From: Treponema sp.
Lineage (GTDB): Bacteria > Spirochaetota > Spirochaetia > Treponematales > Breznakiellaceae
Direction of reading: 5' to 3'
Assembly: GCA_031257695.1 (NCBI GenBank)
Contig: JAIROB010000024.1
Coordinates: forward strand, 1 to 5,159
DNA: 5,159 bases
The translations under genes were made by a program, and so were the position numbers. Each line of letters starts with the position of its first letter. Position 1 is the stretch's first letter. The notes below the pieces were generated by a model that did not search any database, was not told where the DNA came from, and saw only the letters and a list, made by a program, of their open reading frames with translations. Of the stretch, positions 1 through 4,807 are shown piece after piece.

Positions 1-530
1 ACGGGATTAACGCTGAACATGATAAGATCAACCACGCCGGTTTCCGCGATACGTCCGGCAATTTCGCTGTTATGGCAGCTTGCGCCTATGGCGCGGATTA
101 CCCCTTTTTCTTTTAAGCCGATGACATAATCCAGCAGTTCATCTTCAAAACAGAGGGAAAAATCCCTGTCGGTATCTACGAAAAAAAGCATACCAAAGTC
201 TATATAACTGGTTCCCAACCCTTTCAGAAGATTTTCAAAATTGTTCCTGCACGTCCCAATATCCCGGCTTGCGTCGTATTGCCCATCGGTGGCGGAAGAT
301 CCGATATGCCCCTGGATGAGTATTTTTTCACGCTTTCCCCGCAATGCCCGGTTGATATGGTTCTGCACGTCAAGGCCGGGCATACAGCAGTCCATGATGT
401 TAAGACCGGAGTCTATAGCAAAACCGATGACACGATCCGTTTCGGCGGCGGAAATACGGGCAATCCCTTCGGAACCGAGGCCGATGACGCTTGCCTGTAT
501 GCCTGTTTTTCCTATTTGACGGTATTCCAT
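1..530 (-). CDS. Aldo/keto reductase-fold protein, N-terminal part (gene runs off the window)
   Basis: The visible 176 residues begin MEYRQIGKTGIQASVIGLG, the standard opening of the aldo/keto reductase barrel. Further family signatures are GLNIMD (residues 43-47, with the first catalytic Asp at 47), NRALRGKREKILIQG (60-74) and GVIRAIGASCHNSEIA (143-158). The ATG at 528-530 is preceded by AAGGA with good spacing, so the start is well supported. Aligned by eye to classical members, the catalytic Tyr falls on Gly52, the Lys on His75 and the His on Phe116, so only Asp47 of the tetrad survives. Ordinary NADPH-dependent carbonyl reduction is therefore doubtful. I recall a subgroup of anaerobe proteins with this same pattern, often with a C-terminal ferredoxin-like 4Fe-4S domain, but that end is outside the window. 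Probably cytosolic, as no signal peptide is visible. A MerR-type promoter lies just upstream and tkt is divergent. Fold confident; activity unknown. Confidence 0.88.
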   Translation of the reverse strand, partial: MEYRQIGKTGIQASVIGLGSEGIARISAAETDRVIGFAIDSGLNIMDCCMPGLDVQNHINRALRGKREKILIQGHIGSSATDGQYDASRDIGTCRNNFENLLKGLGTSYIDFGMLFFVDTDRDFSLCFEDELLDYVIGLKEKGVIRAIGASCHNSEIAGRIAETGVVDLIMFSVNP

Positions 531-581
531 TTGTTCCTTGTTGTTCCCGCCTTTTGACGGTCTCCTTCCAAAGTTGTAACA

Positions 582-612
582 AGCCTATCCCTTGGAGTTA
601 ACTCCAAGTCAA
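582..612 (-). promoter_or_regulatory. MerR-type promoter/operator for the aldo/keto reductase-like gene
   Basis: On the minus strand a -35 box TTGACT (612-607) is followed by a 19-bp spacer and a weak -10 TAGGCT (587-582). The perfect 18-bp palindrome CTTGGAGTTAACTCCAAG (591-608) fills the spacer and overlaps the -35 box. Over-long spacers of 19-20 bp carrying such a dyad are the hallmark of promoters activated by MerR-family regulators, which untwist the DNA. The start of transcription would be near 575, giving a leader of about 45 nt. An A-tract (617-622 on the complementary strand) lies just upstream of the -35. No merR gene is present in the window. Confidence 0.72.
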
Positions 613-799
613 GCGGTTTTTTACGAATTCAGAAAATTTTTATCTTTTTTTCTTCTGCAGGTTTGTCCTATTTTTTATTCGCAGTGGGATCTAATACCCA
701 AGAACCCGCTCGCCGGCTTAGCTAAAGCCAAGCCGTATTAGTTCAACACTGGGAAATTGTTGGCGTTACGCGAAGCCGCATTGGTTTAATTAACAACCT
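613..799. other. AT-rich gene-free spacer
   Basis: No credible coding region is seen. The first half (about 617-682) is rich in T-runs on the plus strand and may help the minus-strand MerR-type promoter as an upstream A/T tract. A small imperfect hairpin, CGGCTT (714-719) against AAGCCG (730-735), and a TTAATTAA core (786-793) are present, but I can assign neither a role. Confidence 0.5.
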
Positions 800-817
800 G
801 CCGGCATGGATGCCGGC
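800..817. repeat. Perfect 8-bp inverted repeat (GCCGGCAT / ATGCCGGC)
   Basis: GCCGGCAT (800-807) and ATGCCGGC (810-817) are separated by two bases. The central 12 bases, GGCATGGATGCC, recur exactly in the hairpin at 858-889 (positions 868-879), so the two hairpins share an apex and probably belong to one repeat family. Confidence 0.6.
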
Positions 818-828
818 TGTAGTAAATG

Positions 829-857
829 TTTAGGTTTTTGCTGCGCAAAAACCTAAA
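829..857. repeat. Perfect 13-bp hairpin (TTTAGGTTTTTGC arms)
   Basis: Arms TTTAGGTTTTTGC (829-841) and GCAAAAACCTAAA (845-857) are exact complements around a TGC loop. The hairpin abuts the next one at 858 without a spacer. It is not followed by a T-run on either strand in the position expected of an intrinsic terminator, so I call it a repeat rather than a terminator. Confidence 0.7.
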
Positions 858-889
858 GCTAAAAAATGGCATGGATGCCATTTTTTAGC
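858..889. repeat. Perfect 15-bp inverted repeat (GCTAAAAAATGGCAT arms)
   Basis: GCTAAAAAATGGCAT (858-872) and ATGCCATTTTTTAGC (875-889) are exact complements separated by GG. In RNA this would be a 13-14 bp stem. The inner T-tract of the 3' arm could in principle support weak termination, but the arm continues with AGC, so this is not a textbook terminator. Confidence 0.7.
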
Positions 890-890
890 A

Positions 891-984
891 GCGCAAGGGA
901 TAGAGCGGAAATACCGGAAGCCCGCCGCAGGCGGGCTGAGGAATTGCAGCGATAGCCCGGTCCCCGCGAAGCGGGGATGCGCCC
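891..984. repeat. Compact multi-hairpin element, possible structured RNA or dispersed repeat
   Basis: The segment is closed by GCGCA (891-895) pairing with TGCGC (978-982). Inside it holds AGCCCGCC (919-926)/GGCGGGCT (930-937) with a GCA loop and TCCCCGC (961-967)/GCGGGGA (971-977) with a GAA loop. Single-stranded-looking linkers are AAGGGATAGAGCGGAA (895-910) and GCAGCGATAGCCCGG (946-960). From memory, very similar linkers (AGGGAT-GA-GCGG, then GCGAtAGCCCG) separated by variable hairpins are common in spacers of Bacteroidetes and some spirochaetes. I cannot name the family with confidence and the strand is undecided. Confidence 0.5.
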
Positions 985-1019
985 ATAGAAACTCGACATT
1001 CGGCCTAATAATTTCCTTT

Positions 1020-1081
1020 CCGCCGGCATAATACCGGAAACCCCGGCGGACCAAAACCCCGGAAGCCGTTCCCTTGGTCCG
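1020..1081. repeat. Two overlapping inverted repeats upstream of the tkt promoter
   Basis: CCGCCGG (1020-1026) pairs with CCGGCGG (1043-1049), and CGGACCAA (1047-1054) pairs with TTGGTCCG (1074-1081). The two share bases 1047-1049, so only one can form fully at a time. ATACCGGAA at 1031-1039 repeats 911-919 of the preceding element, suggesting a common origin. The segment ends 19 bp before the tkt -35 box. Confidence 0.5.
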
Positions 1082-1099
1082 TACTGTTCTGTATAAAGC

Positions 1100-1127
1100 T
1101 TGTCTTTCACGGGAATGTTGGTATACT
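1100..1127 (+). promoter_or_regulatory. Probable sigma70-type promoter of tkt
   Basis: TTGTCT (1100-1105) and TATACT (1122-1127) are 16 bp apart, matching the consensus at 4/6 and 5/6 positions. Transcription would begin near 1134, leaving a leader of about 39 nt that contains the ribosome binding site AGAGGAG. No other promoter in the spacer fits tkt as well. Confidence 0.6.
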
Positions 1128-1160
1128 ACAGGCAGATTTTATTTCCCTGAACAGGGTCAC

Positions 1161-1167
1161 AGAGGAG
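1161..1167 (+). promoter_or_regulatory. Ribosome binding site deciding the tkt start
   Basis: AGAGGAG ends five bases before ATG 1173. The in-frame GTG at 1170 is only two bases from it, and the open frame further upstream (back to 1074) runs through the promoter -10 box, so ATG 1173 is the best start. Confidence 0.75.
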
Positions 1168-1172
1168 TCGTG

Positions 1173-3167
1173 ATGAATATTACCGCTTTGGAAAGAACCG
1201 CCCTGAGTATCCGGGCTCTTAGTATGGACGCTATTCAGAAGGCCAATTCCGGCCATCCCGGTCTGCCTCTGGGGGCCGCGGAGCTGGGGGCCATTCTCTA
1301 CGGGGAACTTCTCCGCCACGATCCGGGAAATCCCGGCTGGGCGGACCGGGATCGTTTTATCCTTTCCGCCGGCCACGGTTCCATGTTTCTCTACTCCCTG
1401 CTCTACCTGGCGGGGTATCAGGATATTAGTCTGGACGACATAAAAACTTTCCGGCAGATAGGTTCCCGGGCGGCGGGGCACCCCGAATACGGTCTGGCCG
1501 GCGGCATTGAGGCGACTTCCGGTCCTCTGGGTCAGGGGCTGGCCATGGCTGTAGGTTTTGCCGTGGCGGAAACCATGCTGGCCGCCCGGTTTAATACGGC
1601 GGCCCGCCGCATTATCAGCCATTATACGTATGTGCTTGCCGGGGACGGCTGTCTTATGGAGGGGGTCTCCGCCGAGGCAAGTTCCCTGGCGGGAAAGCTG
1701 GAACTGGGGAAGCTGATTGTCTTTTACGATTCCAATCATATCACTATCGACGGCAGTACCTCCCTGGCCTTTACCGAGGATACGGGGAAGCGTTACGAGG
1801 CTTACGGCTGGCAGGTTTTGCGGGGCTCCATGTACGATTTTGAAGGAATAGCCCGGCTCGTGGCCCAGGCAAAGGGGGAGACTGTTAAACCGAGCTTGAT
1901 CATCCTGGAATCCATTATCGGGAAGGGGGCCCCCCACAAACAGAACAGCGCCGATGCCCACGGCGTTCCCCTGGGCCCGGAGGAAATCAACGCCGCCCGT
2001 TCCGGCCTGGGCATCCCCGCCGGGGCGGCGGGGGACTTTTATACCGCCCCGGAGACCCTGGAATATTTTAAGGCGAAGCGGGAGGACTGGAAGAGGATCC
2101 GTCAGGGATGGGAAGCGGAATTCGAAATTTGGTCGAGGGAAAACCCCGAATTGCGGAAAGAGTGGGACGCTTTTTATTCCCATGACGATTCCGCCGCCCT
2201 CTGGGCCAAGGCGGTCCTGCCCGCGTTCAAGGGCGGGGATTCTGTGGCCACCCGCGGTGCGGGGAATAAGGCCCTGTCCGCCCTGTCCGCCGTTCTGCCC
2301 AGCCTGGTGGGGGGGTCTGCGGATCTCAAGGGGCCCAACGCGGTGGGTTTCCCTGCGGCGGTTTACTCCCCCCAGGACCGGGCCGGCCGCTATATCCACT
2401 TTGGCATCCGGGAATTTGCCATGGCCGCCATTTCCAACGGGATTCAGCTCCACGGGGGGCTGCGGGCTTTCTGCGCCACCTTCATGGTTTTTTCCGATTA
2501 TCTGCGGCCCGCCCTCCGGCTTTCGGCCATCATGGAACAGCCGGTGATCTATGTTTTAACCCACGATTCGATCTTTGTGGGGGAAGATGGTCCCACCCAT
2601 CAGCCTGTTGAGCATCTGGCTTCCCTAAGGGCCATTCCCAATGTCCGCCTCCTCCGCCCGGCGGACGCGGAGGAGGCGGTAGAAGCCTGGCTCATGGCCC
2701 TGGAAAATTCGACGGGTCCCACGGTCCTTGCCCTGTCCCGGCAGAATATCACCATGTTCGACAAGGGGGACCCCGATTGGCGGAATACTATCCGTACCGG
2801 GGCCTATATCGTGAAGAAGGAGGCCGCCGCGGCTCCCGATGTCCTGATCATCGCTACGGGTTCCGAAGTGGGTATGGCCCTGGAGGCGGCAAAACTGGCG
2901 GAACAGGGGGGGAAGCGGGTCCGGGTGGTGTCCATGATAAGCCGGGAGCTTTTCGAGGCCCAGCCCGCCCCCGTCCGGGACGCCCTGATTCCCCCGGGGA
3001 CGCGGCTTATCTGCTGCGAGGCGGGGGTTAAGAGCGGTTGGGAACGCTGGGCCAAGCCGGAGGACATCCTTTCGGTGGATCGCTTTGGCGTTTCCGGTCC
3101 CGCCGGCAAGGCCGCCGAAGCCCTGGGCTTCACCGTTCAGGCCCTCCTGGGAATCATCAATCGCTAA
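1173..3167 (+). CDS. tkt: Transketolase, full length
   Basis: Transketolase moves two-carbon ketol units between sugar phosphates (xylulose 5-phosphate to ribose 5-phosphate or erythrose 4-phosphate) in the cytosolic non-oxidative pentose phosphate pathway, using thiamine diphosphate and a divalent metal. The 664 residues match the usual family length. Visible signatures in order: SGHPG with His28, AGHGS with His68, GHPEYG with His103, GPLGQG (117-122), the ThDP/metal motif from GDGCLMEG (157-164) to YDSN (185-188), DAHGVPLG with His263, ATR361 and GGSAD (380-384) for phosphate contact, GIREFAM with the cofactor-activating Glu413, THDSIFVGEDGPTHQP (463-478) and SRQN with Arg523. The C-terminal transketolase domain (about 550-664) is complete. 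No key residue is missing. It has its own promoter and appears monocistronic; an insertion sequence begins about 20 bp after its stop. Confidence 0.97.
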   Translation: MNITALERTALSIRALSMDAIQKANSGHPGLPLGAAELGAILYGELLRHDPGNPGWADRDRFILSAGHGSMFLYSLLYLAGYQDISLDDIKTFRQIGSRAAGHPEYGLAGGIEATSGPLGQGLAMAVGFAVAETMLAARFNTAARRIISHYTYVLAGDGCLMEGVSAEASSLAGKLELGKLIVFYDSNHITIDGSTSLAFTEDTGKRYEAYGWQVLRGSMYDFEGIARLVAQAKGETVKPSLIILESIIGKGAPHKQNSADAHGVPLGPEEINAARSGLGIPAGAAGDFYTAPETLEYFKAKREDWKRIRQGWEAEFEIWSRENPELRKEWDAFYSHDDSAALWAKAVLPAFKGGDSVATRGAGNKALSALSAVLPSLVGGSADLKGPNAVGFPAAVYSPQDRAGRYIHFGIREFAMAAISNGIQLHGGLRAFCATFMVFSDYLRPALRLSAIMEQPVIYVLTHDSIFVGEDGPTHQPVEHLASLRAIPNVRLLRPADAEEAVEAWLMALENSTGPTVLALSRQNITMFDKGDPDWRNTIRTGAYIVKKEAAAAPDVLIIATGSEVGMALEAAKLAEQGGKRVRVVSMISRELFEAQPAPVRDALIPPGTRLICCEAGVKSGWERWAKPEDILSVDRFGVSGPAGKAAEALGFTVQALLGIINR

Positions 3168-3179
3168 AATCCGGGACTT

Positions 3180-3188
3180 TGCGGGAAC
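3180..3188. repeat. Left copy of a 9-bp direct repeat flanking the insertion sequence
   Basis: TGCGGGAAC here is identical to 4624-4632, on the far side of the insertion sequence. This fits a target-site duplication. If the following bases are allowed to have diverged (CGTGA here, TTGA on the right), the duplication could be 13-14 bp and the element would begin at 3194 rather than 3189. Confidence 0.5.
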
Positions 3189-3193
3189 CGTGA

Positions 3194-3222
3194 TTCCGCA
3201 AAACAAAAGCTAGCCGAAAAAG
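3194..3222 (+). repeat. Left outer end motif (L1) of the insertion sequence
   Basis: TTCCGCAAAAC-AAAAG-CTAGCCGAAAAAG shares the pattern CAAAA-(A-rich)-CTAGCCGAAAAG with three other copies at the element ends. Likely a transposase binding site; inferred from repetition and position. Confidence 0.65.
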
Positions 3223-3226
3223 CGGA

Positions 3227-3256
3227 TGCCTCAAAACTAAAAACCTAGCCAAAAAG
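3227..3256 (+). repeat. Left inner end motif (L2) of the insertion sequence
   Basis: TGCCTCAAAACTAAAAA-CCTAGCCAAAAAG is a direct repeat of L1, with the TAGCC cores 35 bp apart. Its TGCCTCAAAA is identical to the start of the right outer motif read inward, so the element could alternatively be bounded here at 3227. Confidence 0.65.
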
Positions 3257-3257
3257 C

Positions 3258-3288
3258 TATAATGGCTCCACTGGACTGTGGAGCCATT
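3258..3288 (+). promoter_or_regulatory. Transposase -10 box overlapped by an 11-bp fold-back hairpin
   Basis: TATAAT (3258-3263) is a perfect -10 hexamer; the -35 position (about 3235-3240) is poor. An exact inverted repeat, AATGGCTCCAC (3261-3271) and GTGGAGCCATT (3278-3288) around TGGACT, ends one base before the GAGG ribosome binding site (3289-3292). A transcript starting from this box, near 3270, would lack nearly all of the 5' arm, while read-through from outside would contain both arms and fold next to the ribosome binding site. Confidence 0.6.
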
Positions 3289-3298
3289 GAGGTTAGGA

Positions 3299-4561
3299 AT
3301 GAGTACAAGATGGGAGATTTATCAGGCGCATTTCAGGCGCTACCAGAAGGCGGGGGAGGCCGAAAAGGGCAAGATCCTTGACGAGCTTAGGGGAACCACG
3401 GGGCTGAACCGGGACCACTTGGCCCATGTGCTGGCAAGCTATGGGAAGCAGGGCGGGGGACAGGCAGGCGGGAACGGCGGCGGTCCGAAAGGGCGCGGGA
3501 AACGGGGTCCGGGGAAGCGGGGCGGGAGGCCGCCGAAGTATCAGGGGCCGTTGTTCATCGGGGTGTTGACCCGGATATGGGAGGTCCACGGACGGCACTG
3601 CGGGAAGCTGTTTGCGTCCTTGATACGGGAGATGATTGACTTTCTGGTTGTCTGGAAAGAGCCGGACTACGGTATCACCGATGAACTGAAAGTTCTGCTG
3701 GTAAGAATAAGCGGGGCGCAGATAGACCGGGTACTTGCCCCGGCACGGAAGGCTTGGGAGTTGCGGGGGGTAAGCACGACCAGGGCGGCGGGGATGTCGC
3801 TGCGCTCCCAGGTGCCGGTGCAAACCCATTTTGACCGGGAGACGGTAGGGCCGGGTGATTTCGCGTTTGACACGGTGGCGCACTGCGGGGCCGGTGCTTC
3901 CGGGCAGTTTTGCAAGACCCTGACCGGAACCAGCCCGTATTCGGGGTGGGTGGAGGAACGCGCCCTGCTGAACAGCGCGAACAAGTGGGTGGCCGGAGCC
4001 ATCGAGGACATCAGGGGCAGCCTGCCCTTTCCCCTGTCAGGCGGCCATTGCGACAACGGCATGGAGTTTATCAACAAGCCGCTTTTGGCGTGGTGCCTTG
4101 AACGGCATATCAAGGCGACCCGGAGCAGGCCCTACCGGAAGAACGACAACTGTTTCGCCGAGCAGAAGAATTACGATGCGGTACGCAAGACGGTGGGGTA
4201 TTTCCGGTTTGACACCCAGGCTGAATGGGAAGCGCTGGGGGAGGTGTACCGGTATCTGTGCCCGCTTTATAACTACTGGTATCCGTCATTCAAGCTGGTG
4301 GACAAGGTGAAACAGGCTGACGGGCGGTATAAGAAGGTGTATGAGAAGAAGCCGGCGACCCCGTACCAGCGGCTGCTTGAGTCTCCGCTGGTGAGCGAGG
4401 AAAGCAAAGCGGAACTGAAGCGGCGGAAAGACGGGCAAAACCCGGTAGAGCTGAATGCCCGGCTCAACCAGGCGGTTGAGAGGCTGTTGAAAATAAACCG
4501 TGAAAAGGCAAGTATGAGACAGTCCTCCGGTCAGGAGGCGGAACAGGCCGAAGTGGTCTGA
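3299..4561 (+). CDS. DDE transposase/integrase (rve-type RNase H fold), full length
   Basis: The 420-residue protein would cut the element ends and join them to target DNA. Residues about 22-48 look like a helix-turn-helix (GKILDELRGTTGLNRDHLAHVLASY spans 24-48). Residues 51-80 form a very Gly/Lys/Arg-rich linker ending in GRPPKY. The catalytic core follows: FDTVAH with Asp191, HCDNGMEF with Asp252, and NCFAEQKN with Glu288. Exactly 35 residues separate Asp252 and Glu288, so the triad is intact. The C-terminal part, with YNYWYPSFKL (324-333) and PATPYQRLL (352-360), matches what I recall of a rve-type transposase family common in anaerobes. ATG 3299 is preceded by GAGG with a six-base gap. 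The in-frame GTG at 3278 lies inside the hairpin and is less likely. The stop codon touches the right inner end motif. Confidence 0.93.
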   Translation: MSTRWEIYQAHFRRYQKAGEAEKGKILDELRGTTGLNRDHLAHVLASYGKQGGGQAGGNGGGPKGRGKRGPGKRGGRPPKYQGPLFIGVLTRIWEVHGRHCGKLFASLIREMIDFLVVWKEPDYGITDELKVLLVRISGAQIDRVLAPARKAWELRGVSTTRAAGMSLRSQVPVQTHFDRETVGPGDFAFDTVAHCGAGASGQFCKTLTGTSPYSGWVEERALLNSANKWVAGAIEDIRGSLPFPLSGGHCDNGMEFINKPLLAWCLERHIKATRSRPYRKNDNCFAEQKNYDAVRKTVGYFRFDTQAEWEALGEVYRYLCPLYNYWYPSFKLVDKVKQADGRYKKVYEKKPATPYQRLLESPLVSEESKAELKRRKDGQNPVELNARLNQAVERLLKINREKASMRQSSGQEAEQAEVV

Positions 4562-4588
4562 TTTCGGCTGGGTTTTGGTTTTGAGAAA
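4561..4588 (-). repeat. Right inner end motif (R2) of the insertion sequence
   Basis: Read inward it is TTTCTCAAAACC-AAAACC-CAGCCGAAAT, a diverged copy of the end motif. Its AGCCG core is 36 bp from that of R1, matching the 35-bp spacing on the left. It overlaps the last base of the transposase stop codon. Confidence 0.55.
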
Positions 4589-4595
4589 CCGGCCT

Positions 4596-4622
4596 CTTTT
4601 CGGCTAGATTAATTTTGAGGCA
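4596..4622 (-). repeat. Right outer end motif (R1) of the insertion sequence
   Basis: Read inward it is TGCCTCAAAATTAAT-CTAGCCGAAAAG, nearly identical to L2 at its outer ten bases and to L1 in the CTAGCCGAAAA core. This marks the right end of the element. Confidence 0.7.
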
Positions 4623-4623
4623 A

Positions 4624-4632
4624 TGCGGGAAC
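4624..4632. repeat. Right copy of the 9-bp direct repeat flanking the insertion sequence
   Basis: TGCGGGAAC, identical to 3180-3188. It runs directly into the -35 box TTGACG of the tRNA-Ser promoter. Removing the element plus one copy would place that promoter about 20 bp after the tkt stop codon. Confidence 0.5.
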
Positions 4633-4661
4633 TTGACGGCAGTTTTTGGATTCACTATATT
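4633..4661 (+). promoter_or_regulatory. Strong sigma70-type promoter for tRNA-Ser(UGA)
   Basis: TTGACG (4633-4638) and TATATT (4656-4661) are 17 bp apart, each 5/6 to consensus. Initiation near 4668 would leave a short leader of about 18 nt before the mature tRNA 5' end at 4686. The insertion-sequence end lies about 10 bp upstream of the -35, so its A/T-rich terminus now occupies the upstream-element position. Confidence 0.75.
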
Positions 4662-4685
4662 GGCAGTTCAGCGTTGAATTGTTCC

Positions 4686-4770
4686 GGAGCGGTGTCCGAG
4701 TGGTTGAAGGTGGCAGTCTTGAAAACTGCTGGGTGGCAACATCCCGGGGGTTCGAATCCCCCCTGCTCCG
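4686..4770 (+). tRNA. tRNA-Ser (anticodon UGA)
   Basis: All arms can be drawn. The acceptor is GGAGCGG (4686-4692) with CTGCTCC (4763-4769, one G-U pair) and discriminator G4770. The anticodon stem is GCAGT (4713-4717)/ACTGC (4725-4729) with anticodon TGA at 4720-4722. The long class II variable arm is GGGTG (4731-4735)/CATCC (4740-4744) with a GCAA loop. The T arm is GGGGG-TTCGAAT-CCCCC (4746-4762). It decodes UCA and probably other UCN codons. CCA is not encoded (GTAAG follows), so CCA must be added enzymatically. The 3' half is also part of an inverted and a direct repeat downstream. Confidence 0.97.
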
Positions 4771-4792
4771 TAAGCGGCAGGGGGGATTCGAA
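4751..4792. repeat. Perfect 16-bp inverted repeat formed by the tRNA-Ser 3' end and its trailer
   Basis: TTCGAATCCCCCCTGC (4751-4766), the T loop, 3' T stem and start of the 3' acceptor strand, is exactly complementary to GCAGGGGGGATTCGAA (4777-4792), with a 10-base loop. In the precursor RNA this stem would compete with normal T-arm and acceptor folding. No T-run follows, so it is not a standard terminator. Confidence 0.75.
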
Positions 4793-4807
4793 GGGTCTCT
4801 GCGGGCC
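4758..4807 (+). repeat. First copy of a 50-bp direct repeat spanning the tRNA 3' end
   Basis: It runs from CCCCCCTGCTCCG, the end of tRNA-Ser(UGA), through TAAGCGGCAGGGGGG to GCGGGCC. Compared with 4918-4967 it differs at a single position (T4800 versus C4960). The period is 160 bp. Confidence 0.85.

Larger units (their letters stand above)
3189..4623 (+). mobile_element. Complete insertion sequence with a single DD(35)E transposase (about 1.43 kb)
   Basis: The element holds one transposase gene between related inverted ends. The left outer motif TTCCGCAAAA...CTAGCCGAAAAAG (3194-3222) mirrors the right outer motif, whose inward-reading complement is TGCCTCAAAA...CTAGCCGAAAAG (4622-4596). Each end has a second, inner copy about 35 bp away. 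The interval is flanked by TGCGGGAAC at 3180-3188 and 4624-4632. The exact left edge is uncertain by about 5 bp (3189 or 3194). It appears intact: reading frame, catalytic triad and ends are all present. It lies between tkt and the tRNA-Ser promoter, disrupting no gene. I cannot assign an ISfinder family with certainty. Confidence 0.8.

Noticed and set aside
241..557. Plus-strand open frames opposite the aldo/keto reductase-like gene
   Set aside because: The minus-strand frame carries clear family motifs and a good ribosome binding site; these are its shadows.
830..1110. Two minus-strand open frames in the spacer before tkt
   Set aside because: They are made of the inverted-repeat block and change character with each hairpin. 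I recall similar spurious proteins annotated over such repeats in other genomes.
1145..1156. CCCTG-AA-CAGGG in the tkt leader as a regulatory hairpin
   Set aside because: At most four pairs around a tetraloop; too weak and too common to claim. No riboswitch-like structure (for example for thiamine diphosphate) is seen in the short leader.
1074..1172. Upstream extension of the tkt reading frame by 33 codons
   Set aside because: It starts at TTG without a ribosome binding site, and the likely -10 box (1122-1127) lies inside it. ATG 1173 has AGAGGAG at proper distance and fits family length.
1107..2453. Long open frame on the minus strand opposite tkt (448 codons)
   Set aside because: It lies opposite a complete transketolase with all family motifs. 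Its translation is Gly/Pro/Arg-rich and resembles no family I know, as expected of an antisense shadow in GC-rich DNA.
3178..3202. TTTGCGG / CCGCAAA inverted repeat after tkt as a terminator
   Set aside because: No T-run follows on the plus strand, the loop is 11 bases, and it straddles the likely insertion-sequence junction, so pairing may be accidental.
2625..3206. Minus-strand open frame over the tkt 3' end
   Set aside because: Antisense shadow of the transketolase C-terminal domain, with no family signature and no ribosome binding site of note.
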